Source of the DNA: Bin87 sp965262485
GTDB taxonomy: Bacteria > Chloroflexota > Dehalococcoidia > Lucifugimonadales > UBA3495
Direction: 5' to 3'
DNA: 64,000 nucleotides
Assembly: GCA_965262485.1 (NCBI GenBank)
Contig: OZ253540.1
Coordinates: 3,224,001-3,288,000 of the forward strand
Below the pieces are notes generated by a model. That model ran no database searches and was not told the DNA's origin. It saw nothing but the letters and a program-made list of their open reading frames with translations. A program made the translations under genes and the position numbers. Position 1 is the first letter of the stretch, and each line of letters begins with the position of its first letter. Below, piece by piece: positions 9,260-17,572 of the stretch.

Positions 9260-9268
9260 ATTATAGCA
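9260..9268 (-). promoter_or_regulatory. Extended -10 promoter element for ietA-ietS
   Basis: On the minus strand the sequence TGCTATAAT is a perfect extended -10 (TGn plus TATAAT). I find no good -35 at 16-18 nt, which extended -10 promoters can lack. It lies about 70 nt before the ietA start. Confidence 0.5.
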
Positions 9269-9363
9269 GGATGGCAAAACCCGGCTGTCCCGACAGGCAG
9301 GGCAATCGCATTTCATTATGATAGGACTTTGAGCAGGTTGAGCGCCAGGTGTCGCATCTGTAA

Positions 9364-10221
9364 ACGGCAGCGTTAAAGTGGACCACGTGGGCGGCTCGAT
9401 CGTCGGGGTTACGGCTGCCGGCACAGGCGACATCGACATCGACCGACGCCGCAACAGTTCTACGCGTGACAGTGTCAGCAGTCCCAGCCACGCTGCCGGA
9501 TTAGGACCGCCATGATTGGAAACAATGGACCGACGCCGACGGAGATTGCCAAAATGCCCGCAACGAGGTGCTGATTGCCGAAAGCCAGACCAGGGTTGCC
9601 TATCGAACCGACAGGAAGTGCCGCGTCGCCGCCGGCGAATGGTTGGCCCCGTACAGCAACACCATCGTCACTGATCCAGGCCGACTCGACGTTGACCACA
9701 TGGTGCCACTGGGCAACGCGCACGACAGTGGAGCCTGGCAATGGTCAGCCAATCGAAGGGAGCAGTACGCTAACTACCTGGAGGATCCTCAGCACCTGAT
9801 CGCCGTGACGGCCAGCGCGAACCGTTCCAAGGGCGCACGAGGACCGGACCAATGGAAACCGGAAGACCGAACCTACTGGTGCCAGTACGCCGTCGACTGG
9901 ATTACCATTAAGAGCACCTGGGAACTGACGGTCACCCAGCAGGAACATACCGCTCTGGTCCAGATGCTCAATACGTGCGCGAAACGTCCGGAACTGATGG
10001 TATCCCAACAGAGCCAAGTGCAACCGACACCAAGGCCTACCAGCAATCCGGTACAACAGACGCCGACGCCGGAGATGAGGACGTACAACTCCTGCGACGC
10101 GGCACAGGCGGCTGGAGAAACCCGTGTTCAGGGGAGCAAAGGCAATGGCAGAGGCTTCCCCAAGTGGATGGTGCCCAGCGCCAGGGACGGAGATGGCGAC
10201 GGCGTCGTGTGCGAAAGATGA
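9364..10221 (+). pseudogene. HNH-type nuclease with excalibur domain, interrupted by amber codon
   Basis: The 217-residue frame from GTG 9568 has the GmrSD C-terminal/HNH-like core: RLDVDHMVPLGNAHDSG (metal-binding Asp-His), PQHLIAVTASANRSKGARG (Asn/His positions) and YWCQYAVDW. It ends in an excalibur calcium-binding domain (NSCDAAQAAG, then DGDGDGVVCER). Family sequence clearly continues upstream in the same frame (DRHDWKQWTDADGDCQNARN), preceded by TAG at 9502-9504 and then VTVSAVPATLPD. By analogy with relatives the TAG probably replaces a tyrosine codon. The signal-peptide end expected for this secreted family is not found; an in-frame TAA at 9361 limits it. Either the gene is dead or a shortened protein starts at 9568 without conserved N-terminal residues. 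Confidence 0.65.
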
Positions 10222-10494
10222 TCACTGAAGGATAGAACTGCTTTTACCTCTCCGTCTTCGGCCAGCAGGCGATCATGCAATGAACGTTCCCTGATCACGT
10301 CGGGACTTCCCTGCCGTCCCAGGGACAACGGGCTGAAACCAGGGCACAGCAGCCGTGCCGTTCATCCCCCGCCGGTGTACGGCCCTTGAAGCCGTCGCCG
10401 ACCAACGTAGACACCAGCCGCAACTGCCTGCGCTCAAAACGCCCACAGGGCGCCCTCAAGCAACAAAGGTGGCTGAAACCCAGGACATGGAACC
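10222..10494. other. Intergenic region before the Nmad3 gene
   Basis: No gene is seen. Bases 10425-10480 resemble the stretch at 14955-15010 in the recombinase element (shared CTGCCTGCG, CTCAAAA/TTCAAAA and CACCCTCAAG-like blocks), so this region may be a relic of the same repeat. Confidence 0.35.
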
Positions 10495-11400
10495 ATGGAA
10501 CCGAAGAAATTGATCCTCAGCCGCAAGGGCTTCGATTCTGCATCAGGAGGCTGTCCCAGCCCTATCTTCCCCGACGGCACGATGTTTTCGTTACCGATAC
10601 CCTCCGGAGACAAGGAAGCATTCGAAGACCTTCAACACGGCGCGATAGACATCGGAAGTGTTGTCAAAGGAATTACCGGTGGGCGTCTGGGTGAGTTCCA
10701 CCTTGTGCATCTGGATCCTGACCTCAACTTCGACGCTTACCGGCATCGGCAAGACCGAGCCGGCTGGGAGGAATGGCTGGGAATGCTTGGCCAGGCCGGC
10801 GCCGCTGAGGGTCATCTCAGCAACCAAGGCGTCGCCAGCGGCGATGTGTTCTTGTTCTTCGGCCTTTACCGACGGGTTGAGGAAACTGCTCAGGGCTGGC
10901 GCTTTGTCAGAGGATCCACGGAATTACACATCCTGTGGGGCTGGCTTCAGGTTGACGAGAAGCATCTGGTCACCGACATCGGGCCAAATGACCTCCCATG
11001 GGCGCGCCATCATCCGCACATCTTCTCCGAATACGGCGACGGTAAAAACACAGTGTACGCGGCGTCCATGAAATTGGACTTGGGCGGTGCAGATGACCGA
11101 CCCCAAAGTGTCGGATGGGGAGTATTCCCAAGATTTGACCAACGATTGGTTCTGACTAACCCTAATGGGGCAGGCGTGTCGGATTGGCGGCTCCCACGGT
11201 GGTTCTATCCTGACGACAACAAACCGCCGTTGACCTACCACCCTGACCGCAAACGCTGGCGGCATGACACGATCTACGCCTATTTGCAGAGCGTTGGCAG
11301 AGGACAGGAGTTCGTGCTCGATCTCGCCTACTACCCTAAGGCTATGGACTGGTTGTCCGATCTCGTGAGTAACCTGGGCTCCGACACGCGAAGCTCATGA
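10495..11400 (+). CDS. Nmad3-type putative nucleotide modification protein
   Basis: The protein has 301 residues and begins MEPKKLILSRKGFDSASGG, followed by CPSPIFPDGTMFSLPIP, GRLGEFHLVHLDPDL, GDVFLFFGLYRRVE and LHILWGWLQV. These match the conserved segments of the Nmad3 family (nucleotide modification associated domain 3), which was predicted from genome context to act in hypermodified-base metabolism of phages and defence islands. The activity is not biochemically established as far as I know. No membrane segment or signal is seen. It stands alone between the HNH gene and the IS1182 copy, and no DNA methylase or other modification gene is visible next to it. The start is ATG 10495 because the family N-terminus begins there. 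Confidence 0.75.
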   Translation: MEPKKLILSRKGFDSASGGCPSPIFPDGTMFSLPIPSGDKEAFEDLQHGAIDIGSVVKGITGGRLGEFHLVHLDPDLNFDAYRHRQDRAGWEEWLGMLGQAGAAEGHLSNQGVASGDVFLFFGLYRRVEETAQGWRFVRGSTELHILWGWLQVDEKHLVTDIGPNDLPWARHHPHIFSEYGDGKNTVYAASMKLDLGGADDRPQSVGWGVFPRFDQRLVLTNPNGAGVSDWRLPRWFYPDDNKPPLTYHPDRKRWRHDTIYAYLQSVGRGQEFVLDLAYYPKAMDWLSDLVSNLGSDTRSS

Positions 11401-11547
11401 ACGCCAGCCAAAGTTTTAGCCAGAATCCACCGAACGAGGGCCTTTGAGACAGCCCTTCCATAGCTTCGCCTAGAAAGCTGGCCGGAAACCGACCGGATTA
11501 TGGCCAGCGGTTATACTCCGGGCAATCGAGGCTAGCGGAGCAGGGCA

Positions 11548-13356
11548 ATGCTGGGAAAGCGTTCGGACCAGAAGGGCCTCTGGGAAGCGGACCGGTTGTA
11601 TCTGGACCACGTGGGCCAGGACACCTTCTACGGTTTGCTGGCCTCACTGCGGGGCCAGCTGTTCAGCGATGACGATTTCGCCGAGATCTACTGTCCGGAC
11701 AATAGACGGGACAGCGTGCCGCCCAGCCTGCTGGCCACGGCGCTGTTGCTGCAGACCTACGACAAGGTGAGCGACGCCGAGGCCAAGGCGAGGGCTGACT
11801 TCGACATCCGGTGGAAAAGCCTGCCCTCGGCCACGACCGGGGGTCGCCCTGGGGATTGAGATTGAGGATAGACCCTTTGCCAAGAGTACGCTGCAGCTGT
11901 TCCGGGCGCAGTTGATACTGCACGACAAGGTGCGGGAGGTATTCGAGACCTGAAAAAGCGTGGGATGCGGGTGGCGCTGGACACGACCTACATCCTGGGA
12001 CGGGGCGCGGTGAAGGACACCTATAATCTGCTGGCGGACGGCATCGTCAAACTGTTGCGGGCTCTGGCGGCCATGGCGAACATCGCTGTCGGGGAATGGG
12101 CCGAAGCCCAGGGGTACGAGCGGTACTTCGGCTCCAGCATCAAGGGCGAGGCTACGATTGACTGGTCGGACCGCAAAGCGCGGCGGAAGCTTTTGGGGGA
12201 GATAGTGGCCGATGCGGACCGGCTGCTGGAATTGGCGCGGCAGGCGTGGGTGGAATTGCCGGAGGACAGCGCCCAGCGGCAGAGCATAGTGGCTGGGGCG
12301 GAGTTGCTGGGACAGTTGCTGCTCCAGGACATCGAGCGCAAGAGCGGCGATGGCGATGCTCATGCTGCTGCTGCTGCTGACGGGGTGAGCAGGGACCGGA
12401 TGCTGTCGGTGCATGACCCGGAGCTGCGCCACGGGCACAAGAGCAGCCGGCGACGCTTCAACGGGCACAAGGCGGCGATTGTGGTGGACACCGACAGCCA
12501 GCTGATCACCGCCGTGGACGTGTTGCCGGGCAACGCTCCCGACAATCTGGGGGCATTGGAACTGGTGGAGCGGAGCGAAGCGAGTACCGACTCGGTGGTG
12601 GAGGAAGCCATGGGCGACGCCGCCTATGGGGACGGCGGGACTCGCCAGACCTTCGCCGAGGCGGGACGCCGGTTGGTGGCCCGAGTGCCGGGCCGGCCCA
12701 ACCGGAAACACTTTCCCAAAAATGACTTTCACCTTGACCTGGCGGCGGGCAGTTGCACCTGTCCGGCAGGGCAGGTTACCGGCGCCATCGTGCCGGCGGG
12801 AAAGCGGACGGATGGCGCCGGTCGTGTCTATCGATTGCAGGCTTTCCAGTTCGACGGGGCGGTATGTGGGGTATGTCCACTGCGCTCCCAGTGCATCGCG
12901 GCCAAAGGCAGGCAGGGACGGCGGGTGCAAATCCATCCCCAGGAAGCCCTGTTGCAACAGGCCCGGGCCTTGCAGCAAAGCGCCGACTACGACGAGTATC
13001 GAGCGCGACGGGTGGTAGTGGAGCACAGATTGGCCCGGCTGGTCCAGTTGGGCATCCGGCAGGCCCGCTACTTCGGTAGGGTCAAGACGCGATTCCAGCT
13101 GTATCTGGCGGCCACGGTGGCCAACCTGACCCTGGTGTTGGGCAAAATCGGGCTGTTGGGCAGTACCGGCGGCGGCGCAGCAGGCCACAACGTCGTCCTC
13201 AATGTTGTCCGCAATGTTGTCCGCGCTGTGGTCGCCAATGCGGCGGCCAATTTCAGCGCTGTCCGGCTCGGACAACTATGGTCCCTGATTTTGCTCACGT
13301 CGGCTTTACTGCCGAAATCCCTCTCCCCAACCAGGGCTTTCCGGCCCGGTTTCTAG
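11548..13356 (+). pseudogene. IS1182-family transposase, broken
   Basis: The N-terminal domain (11548-11859) reads LGKRSDQKGLWEADRLYLDHVG and RRDSVPPSLLATALLLQTYD. The DDE part (from 11965) reads RVALDTTYILGRGAVKDTYNLLADGI, DPELRHGHKSSRRRFNGHKA, a GDAAYGDG motif and a cysteine cluster CPLRSQCI. The family sequence RWK-VALGIEIEDRPFAKSTLQLF is interrupted at 11817-11841 by about 25 extra nt with a hairpin core. A stretch of about ten codons is missing before LKKRGMRV near 11950, where TGA occurs. The protein cannot be made whole, so the copy is probably immobile unless helped in trans. The stop is TAG. Confidence 0.85.
11817..11841 (+). repeat. Short hairpin insert in IS1182 transposase
   Basis: About 25 nt separate two parts of the conserved transposase sequence. 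The outer bases (AGCCTGCCC ... CGGGGGT) match the ends of the dispersed palindrome in IS630, at the same spacing, but the centre differs (TCG-GCCA-CGA). Here the insert breaks the frame. Confidence 0.4.
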
Positions 13357-13873
13357 GGTCTGTGGACAAATAATACGCCTGCCCACTAGCATGGAAAAAC
13401 GCAAGCTGCGCAGACGGCGCCAAACCACCGGAGAAAAATCTCGGGAACCGTAACAGTAACCATTCAGGTCGGCGACCTCCAAGGCCACCAATTCGAAGAA
13501 CTCGACATCATCGTCGACACCGGCTCCACCTACACGGCAGTACCCCGGGCCATGCTCGAACGATTGGGAGTGCCCATCCAACGGTCAATGCCATCACAGA
13601 CCGCGGACGGGAGGATCGTCCCAGTAGACATCGGCCAAACCATCGTAAGGCTAGAGGGATTCGAGTTCTACACACCGGTCATATTCGCCGCCGAGAACGA
13701 GCCAAGCTTCCTCGGAGCCGTAACCCTCGAAGAAGCCGTTCTCGCCGTCGACCCAGTGAACGGCCGCCTCATTCCCACACACCTGATCCGCTACTGACCG
13801 CACCGGGCACTTCGCAAACACCCGCGCAAGAGCCATTCTGCGGACCCACAATCAATTTGTCCACAAGATCTAG
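13353..13873. mobile_element. 0.5-kb mini-element with CTAG ends carrying a protease gene
   Basis: The left end at 13353 is CTAG followed by GGTCTGTGGACAAATA. The right end read inward from 13873 is CTAG followed by ATCTTGTGGACAAATT. The inner TGTGGACAAAT is a perfect 11-bp inverted repeat and CTAG looks like a duplicated target. It has the same layout as the MITEs at 44205, 45813, 51018 and 53053 (TGTTGACA ends), but carries a gene. No transposase is encoded. Confidence 0.6.
13441..13797 (+). CDS. Retropepsin-like aspartic protease (start unclear)
   Basis: The frame reads VTVTIQVGDL, then ELDIIVDTGSTYTAVPRAML, with the DTGST active-site motif of clan AA aspartic proteases. It continues to PVIFAAENEPSFLGAVTLEE and ends HLIRY. 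The length of about 115 residues fits the small single-domain bacterial retropepsin-like proteins, which would act as homodimers. Relatives usually start at the position of SGT near 13441 with ATG, but here the codon is TCG and an in-frame stop lies at 13387. The first ATG at 13552 would remove the catalytic motif. So the start codon is either non-standard or lost. The gene fills the mini-element 13353-13873. Confidence 0.6.
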   Translation, partial: SGTVTVTIQVGDLQGHQFEELDIIVDTGSTYTAVPRAMLERLGVPIQRSMPSQTADGRIVPVDIGQTIVRLEGFEFYTPVIFAAENEPSFLGAVTLEEAVLAVDPVNGRLIPTHLIRY

Positions 13874-14221
13874 TCCGACTGGACAACGGCGCCGGGCGAA
13901 TTATGCAAACTGGGGAAGACCCCAACCACACCACGTGGTGGCCATTGGCGGACTACGACTGTCCTTGGACCCGGAGCAGGGTCCACTCCTTGAGATGGCC
14001 CACCTGCCAGAAGCCGGTTTTCGTCTCGGGAAAACGCCGGCCGACGACTTGATGTCCGCCAACCATAATTAACGACAATTAGCGCCAACGCTTCTGGGCT
14101 GACGCTGACCGCTTCAAGTGCAAGGCAGTAACCGAACTGGACCGCTGGCGGCGAGACCAGAAGAAGCTCTACCTGCAAAGTATAGAAACTACCGGAATTA
14201 CCCGCAAACGGCCCTAGACGC

Positions 14222-14320
14222 CCTCGAGTACCAAAAGGGCAGGAAAGTACCCCAGCAGCCCTCAAACGAACTGGGTGGCTGTCTACGGCGGAACTCAGCC
14301 CTTCTACAGTGCCTGAGCCG
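14222..14320 (+). repeat. Imperfect direct repeat, copy A (copy B at 14986-15080)
   Basis: Both copies run CCCTC(A/G)AGTACCA, GGAAAGTACC, CCTCAAAC, then GGGCTGTCTACGGC or GTGGCTGTCTACGGC followed by GAA and TCAGCCC. Identity is roughly 70 percent over about 95 nt. Both stand just before a hairpin terminator and a small hypothetical gene. Confidence 0.5.
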
Positions 14321-14356
14321 CCACTAACCGACGGCAGGGCAAAAACGACCCACGAT

Positions 14357-14383
14357 GGGCGGCTCAATTGAGCCGCCCTTTTT
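14357..14383 (+). terminator. Strong rho-independent terminator
   Basis: A perfect palindromic stem GGGCGGCTCAA with TTGAGCCGCCC is followed by TTTTT. It insulates the small gene at 14546 from upstream transcription. Confidence 0.75.
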
Positions 14384-14545
14384 GCTGCCCTACGAGGGCG
14401 CATAGCAGGCCAAACAGCCCACCAGAGCACGTTGCCGGCCAGCTTTGCACACCAAAGGCCCAGAGGGGCACGACAGCTCGACGGCGCCGCTCTGAGCGCA
14501 TCCGCCAACACGAAGAAGCAAACTCCAGCAGCACCGGAGACCACC

Positions 14546-14914
14546 ATGCCGAACAAAACACGAGGCGTCGGACTGTTCACCGCCGAAAACATCGTGGCAG
14601 CAATTAGAGCAATCCCCGAAAGCGACGGAACGTACCGAGACGTCGCCCGTAAGGCGCAGCCGTACGGCGGCACCGTCCACTACCACACCATTTCCAACTG
14701 GGTCAGCCACGGCCGGGCTGATGTAGTAGCCGGCCAACCGTCAACCGCCTACGCCAGATTCACCAAGCGGTACCGCGAATTCGACCGGGCACTCGAGATC
14801 CTAGAAAGGACCTGCGAGTGCAGCAACGACAAGATGCTGCTTCCTGACGGGAAGCTGGGCAATACCTGCCACGACTTGGACGTGCGGCAACGGAGCAGGG
14901 CTCGCCAGACGTGA
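14546..14914 (+). CDS. Hypothetical protein, possible small phage-type DNA-binding protein
   Basis: The protein has 122 residues from ATG 14546 (MPNKTRGVGLF). The first half reads TAENIVAAIRAIPESDGTYRDVARKAQ, then YHTISNWVSHGRADVVAGQ and TAYARFTKRYREFDRALEIL. This resembles the helix-turn-helix layout of phage terminase small subunits or transposase-like regulators, but I cannot assign a family. The tail has a CxC motif and a basic end. It lies downstream of a strong terminator in the recombinase-bearing element, so it is probably transcribed on its own. Confidence 0.5.
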   Translation: MPNKTRGVGLFTAENIVAAIRAIPESDGTYRDVARKAQPYGGTVHYHTISNWVSHGRADVVAGQPSTAYARFTKRYREFDRALEILERTCECSNDKMLLPDGKLGNTCHDLDVRQRSRARQT

Positions 14915-15137
14915 TGACGCCACAGACGGGCGGCCGGTTCTGTGGTACAGCCGAAACTGCCTGCGTTCAAAAGGCCAATAGGACACCCTCAAGTACCAGA
15001 AGTGGAAAGTACCAGAGGTCCTCAAACACACCCAGGGGCTGTCTACGGCAGAAATTCAGCCCCTTATGCGGCACCGGCCGACCGGGTCAGCGACCGTCAA
15101 CACGCACCACCGCCTTACAGCCGAAAAATCATACCCG

Positions 15138-15176
15138 AACGCAAAGGGCCAGGCAAGTGCCTGCCCTTTGCGTTTT
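15138..15176 (+). terminator. Rho-independent terminator
   Basis: A long stem AACGCAAAGGGC with GCCCTTTGCGTT encloses an inner CAGGCA/TGCCTG stem and runs into TTTTCTT. It lies between the small genes at 14546 and 15210. Confidence 0.75.
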
Positions 15177-15209
15177 CTTACCCAAGACCACCAGGAGACG
15201 GAAGACCAG

Positions 15210-15617
15210 ATGCCCACGCCTTACATCATGCCCCTTGGCTTCATAGATCGGCCCACCGAGACCGGCGCGACCTTCATCCTAACGAACCCCGAAGATTCCC
15301 TCAGCCTAAAACCCGACACGCCAATCACGGTCTGGCGCTACTCTCCAGAACAACTGGCCCTCGGCAGATTGCGCGGTCGCATCAGCGCCGTCGGGTACAC
15401 CACCGCCACCTTCACGACCGTCGAGTACCACAACGACCCAAGATGGCCGGAAGACCTACCCATCATCCGTGCAGCCGCACCGGTCTTTCTCGCACTGGAA
15501 GAATCGTTCGACCCGGACCCGGAACGAAAGCTCACGCCGGACCAAGCAGAGGCCATGCGCCGACTGGCGCTCCGCTACGCCGAATTCGCGGGAACCGACG
15601 GTCGTCAGAAGGACTGA
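15210..15617 (+). CDS. Hypothetical protein of the recombinase element
   Basis: The protein has 135 residues from ATG 15210, which has AGGAG at 15193-15197. It begins MPTPYIMPLGFIDRPTETGA and continues with beta-rich sequence (TFILTNPEDSLSLKPDTPIT, VWRYSPEQ, ISAVGYTTATFTTVEY), ending in an acidic helix (LTPDQAEAMRRLALRYAEFA). I do not recognise a family. It is in the same orientation as the recombinase fragment that follows 126 nt later. The start is chosen for the ribosome binding site; the longer upstream frame crosses the terminator. Confidence 0.6.
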   Translation: MPTPYIMPLGFIDRPTETGATFILTNPEDSLSLKPDTPITVWRYSPEQLALGRLRGRISAVGYTTATFTTVEYHNDPRWPEDLPIIRAAAPVFLALEESFDPDPERKLTPDQAEAMRRLALRYAEFAGTDGRQKD

Positions 15618-15743
15618 CGGCGAAGCACCAATCCTAAGCATTAGAATCCGGTCAAGCGCCGGTCCAAAAATCCACTTACCCCGGCAGGGCCGCCGCTTGA
15701 CGAACCTCCCAAATTCGCACGCTATTAAGGACAGGACGTCCTG

Positions 15744-16436
15744 ATGATCATCATGCTTGAACCAACAGGCACACGGGACCACGTGCGGGCCCTCAACGGC
15801 ATCGCCCGCTGCGCCCAGTGTGGAACCCCGTTGCTGAAAATCGGCACAAACTACTGCTGCCCCAACTCGCCCTACAGCCTTTCGGACACCTGTGCCACGC
15901 GACCGATCAACGCGCAGGAACTGCTCCAACTGGTAGTGGGACAACTCATAAACCGGGTCATCAACGAACAGACGACGGCCCAGCTGGTGGGGGCCATTCA
16001 GAACGAATACGGTGAGAAGTCACGTCGCGCCCACGACAACCTTGACCGTACCGAAGCCGCCATCATGGAACGCAACAAACTGAAAGGACAGGTCGTACAT
16101 CCAGTGGAGCAGGGCGACAGCACCTACTCGGAAGTCATCAGCCGTGTAGAGGACATCAACCAGCAAACCCTCGGCCTGTCGTACGAGGCCCGTCTGTTCC
16201 GCAAGGAAATTGACGACTACGACTTCATCACGGACGAGGTTCGCATCAAGACCAACGCACAGGATCCGGCGACCTACCTCGAAGGAGCGTCGCCGGAAGA
16301 TACCCGAGATCTACTGAACCTGTTCATCCAAAGCGTGGACGTGAGTAACGACAGCATCGCCATCAACTACACGGACCAGGTCCCTCGCCCGCCTCAGTGG
16401 GACGAGAAGCCAGCCGACTGGTTGCAGCGAAACTGA
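15744..16436 (+). CDS. Serine recombinase C-terminal fragment with zinc ribbon
   Basis: The protein has 230 residues. The N-terminal 60 residues contain a recombinase zinc beta ribbon: CAQCGTPLLKIGTNYCCPNS followed by DTCATRPI. The rest is a long charged helix region (HDNLDRTEAAIMERNKLK) and a tail, DLLNLFIQSVDVSNDSIAINY. That layout is the C-terminal half of large serine recombinases (zinc ribbon plus coiled coil). The catalytic resolvase domain is absent, so this is either a remnant of an older recombinase or a stand-alone accessory protein. A full-length recombinase lies 1.1 kb downstream and has a comparable tail (VRNFLRSFIKKVTINNQWQGTI) in a shifted frame. Confidence 0.7.
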   Translation: MIIMLEPTGTRDHVRALNGIARCAQCGTPLLKIGTNYCCPNSPYSLSDTCATRPINAQELLQLVVGQLINRVINEQTTAQLVGAIQNEYGEKSRRAHDNLDRTEAAIMERNKLKGQVVHPVEQGDSTYSEVISRVEDINQQTLGLSYEARLFRKEIDDYDFITDEVRIKTNAQDPATYLEGASPEDTRDLLNLFIQSVDVSNDSIAINYTDQVPRPPQWDEKPADWLQRN

Positions 16437-16481
16437 GCGCCCACGAAAACTCTGTACCGCCGTACAGGCACCTCACAATAA

Positions 16482-16514
16482 ACTGAGGCCGGTTCGTGAC
16501 GAACCGGCCTCAGT
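16482..16514. terminator. Bidirectional hairpin between convergent genes
   Basis: A 14-bp stem ACTGAGGCCGGTTC with GAACCGGCCTCAGT (one mismatch at most) lies between the recombinase fragment (+) and the gene at 16547 (-). The T-run is weak. Confidence 0.6.
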
Positions 16515-16546
16515 CGTTGACGACAAACCGCCGCCTTACGCTCCCG

Positions 16547-16930
16547 CTACCAGAACGGCAGGCCGTAGAGTTCCACATCTGAACCGTCGCCGTCCATTTC
16601 CTTTTCCTCAAAGGAGAGCACCGGATCATCACTCCCGTCAGATGCTTTCACGTCGAGGGTTTCGAGGTCGCCAACCTTTACGCGGTCTCCTGCCACCTCT
16701 GACTGGTAATCCCTAGCCACGTTGGGCATTTTCTCCCCATCTCGGAAAATTTCCACCTCAAACTCGAGCAGCCCCATAATCCGCTGGAACTCGGCCAGCT
16801 GCTTCAACCTCCTGGAAGTTATCAGCCGCGTGACCATACGCAAGCCTTCTTGGGTCAGTTGGTCCCGTTTGTTATAATTCTCGTCGTCTTCGTTGTAAAA
16901 GACGCGCACGTCAACGTTGGTGTCGCTCAT
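16547..16930 (-). CDS. Hypothetical acidic protein
   Basis: The protein has 127 residues starting MSDTNVDVRVFYNEDDENYN. It contains a central helix (LTQEGLRMVTRLITSRRLKQ, LAEFQRIMGLLEFEVEIFRD) and an acidic tail (DGSDDPVLSFEEKEMDGDGS). I do not recognise a family. It is transcribed divergently from the XRE regulator at 17085 across about 150 nt, a typical place for a phage-like regulatory switch. The small size, acidity and divergence would suit an anti-repressor or excision factor, but nothing in the sequence shows this. Confidence 0.55.
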   Translation of the reverse strand: MSDTNVDVRVFYNEDDENYNKRDQLTQEGLRMVTRLITSRRLKQLAEFQRIMGLLEFEVEIFRDGEKMPNVARDYQSEVAGDRVKVGDLETLDVKASDGSDDPVLSFEEKEMDGDGSDVELYGLPFW

Positions 16931-17084
16931 TGCTTCGTGTTACGATAAATACAGAGGGCCGTGTTCACGGCCATGGATTTTTTCCTCCATCTTGAACTGC
17001 GATAAAATGGCCTCACGGCCAGACTACCTTTGTAAAGGTACACTCAGAATTGTAACACACGGCCGAATTGTCGGGGTGGGGCAA

Positions 17085-17558
17085 ATGTCACTAAATCGTT
17101 GGGAAAACGTCCAAACGGGGACCGATGGCACCGAAGGTGCAGAACCGCACAACGACGCCCGTGACCACGGGCAGCAGTTCGCCACAGTGGGCGAACTGCT
17201 GCGCTACCTGCGAGGAGAACGGTCACTCCGACAGGTACAGGAAGGCACGGGCATCACTTACTCATACCTTTCGAACATCGAACGGGGAAACAAACCTCCC
17301 GGCGAGAAAGTGCTGACGAAACTCGCCGACTACCACAACGTGCCTCGGGGCGAACTGCTCGACAAGGCGGGGATCGACAAGAGTCAGGACGCGGACTTCC
17401 ACTTTTCGAACGCGGACATCAGACGCAGCTTTCGGTTCGTGATGGACGACCCCAGCCTGGTCGGTTATCCGAAACCCTCCGAGGACGTGCCCGTAGAAAC
17501 CCAACGATTCGTGGTACAGCTCTACCAGCACTTCACGGGCAAGCGATTACTGGAATAG
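17085..17558 (+). CDS. XRE-family HTH transcriptional regulator
   Basis: The protein has 157 residues from ATG 17085. The HTH domain runs TVGELLRYLRGERSLRQVQE, GTGITYSYLSNIERGNKPPG, EKVLTKLADYHNVPRGELLD, with the typical YLSNIERG recognition helix of Cro/C1-type regulators. The C-terminal 60 residues are specific to this protein. It ends 14 nt before the serine recombinase, so it probably regulates that gene and itself. The longer upstream frame is rejected because it covers the divergent promoter region. Confidence 0.8.
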   Translation: MSLNRWENVQTGTDGTEGAEPHNDARDHGQQFATVGELLRYLRGERSLRQVQEGTGITYSYLSNIERGNKPPGEKVLTKLADYHNVPRGELLDKAGIDKSQDADFHFSNADIRRSFRFVMDDPSLVGYPKPSEDVPVETQRFVVQLYQHFTGKRLLE

Positions 17559-17572
17559 GAGACAGCGGAATA

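Larger units (their letters stand above)
11469..13357 (+). mobile_element. IS1182-family insertion sequence, decayed
   Basis: Terminal inverted repeats are visible. The left end at 11469 reads CCTAGAAAGCTGGCCGGAAA. The right end, read from the other strand at 13357, reads CCTAGAAACCGGGCCGGAAA. The element is about 1.9 kb with a single transposase gene. No clear target duplication was found. Its right end overlaps the left inverted repeat of the small element 13353-13873. Confidence 0.75.
13874..14545. other. Gene-poor stretch with strong terminator
   Basis: No convincing gene is seen. The region holds the terminator at 14357 and one copy (14222-14320) of a repeat that recurs at 14986-15080. 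The encoded fragments (for example ALEYQKGRKVPQ) look like relics of a coding region rather than an intact gene. Confidence 0.4.

Noticed and set aside
11644..13275. Long minus-strand frame (543 codons) across the IS1182 transposase
   Set aside because: It is the antisense shadow of the plus-strand transposase, whose domains are clear; the composition is low-quality and no motif is seen.
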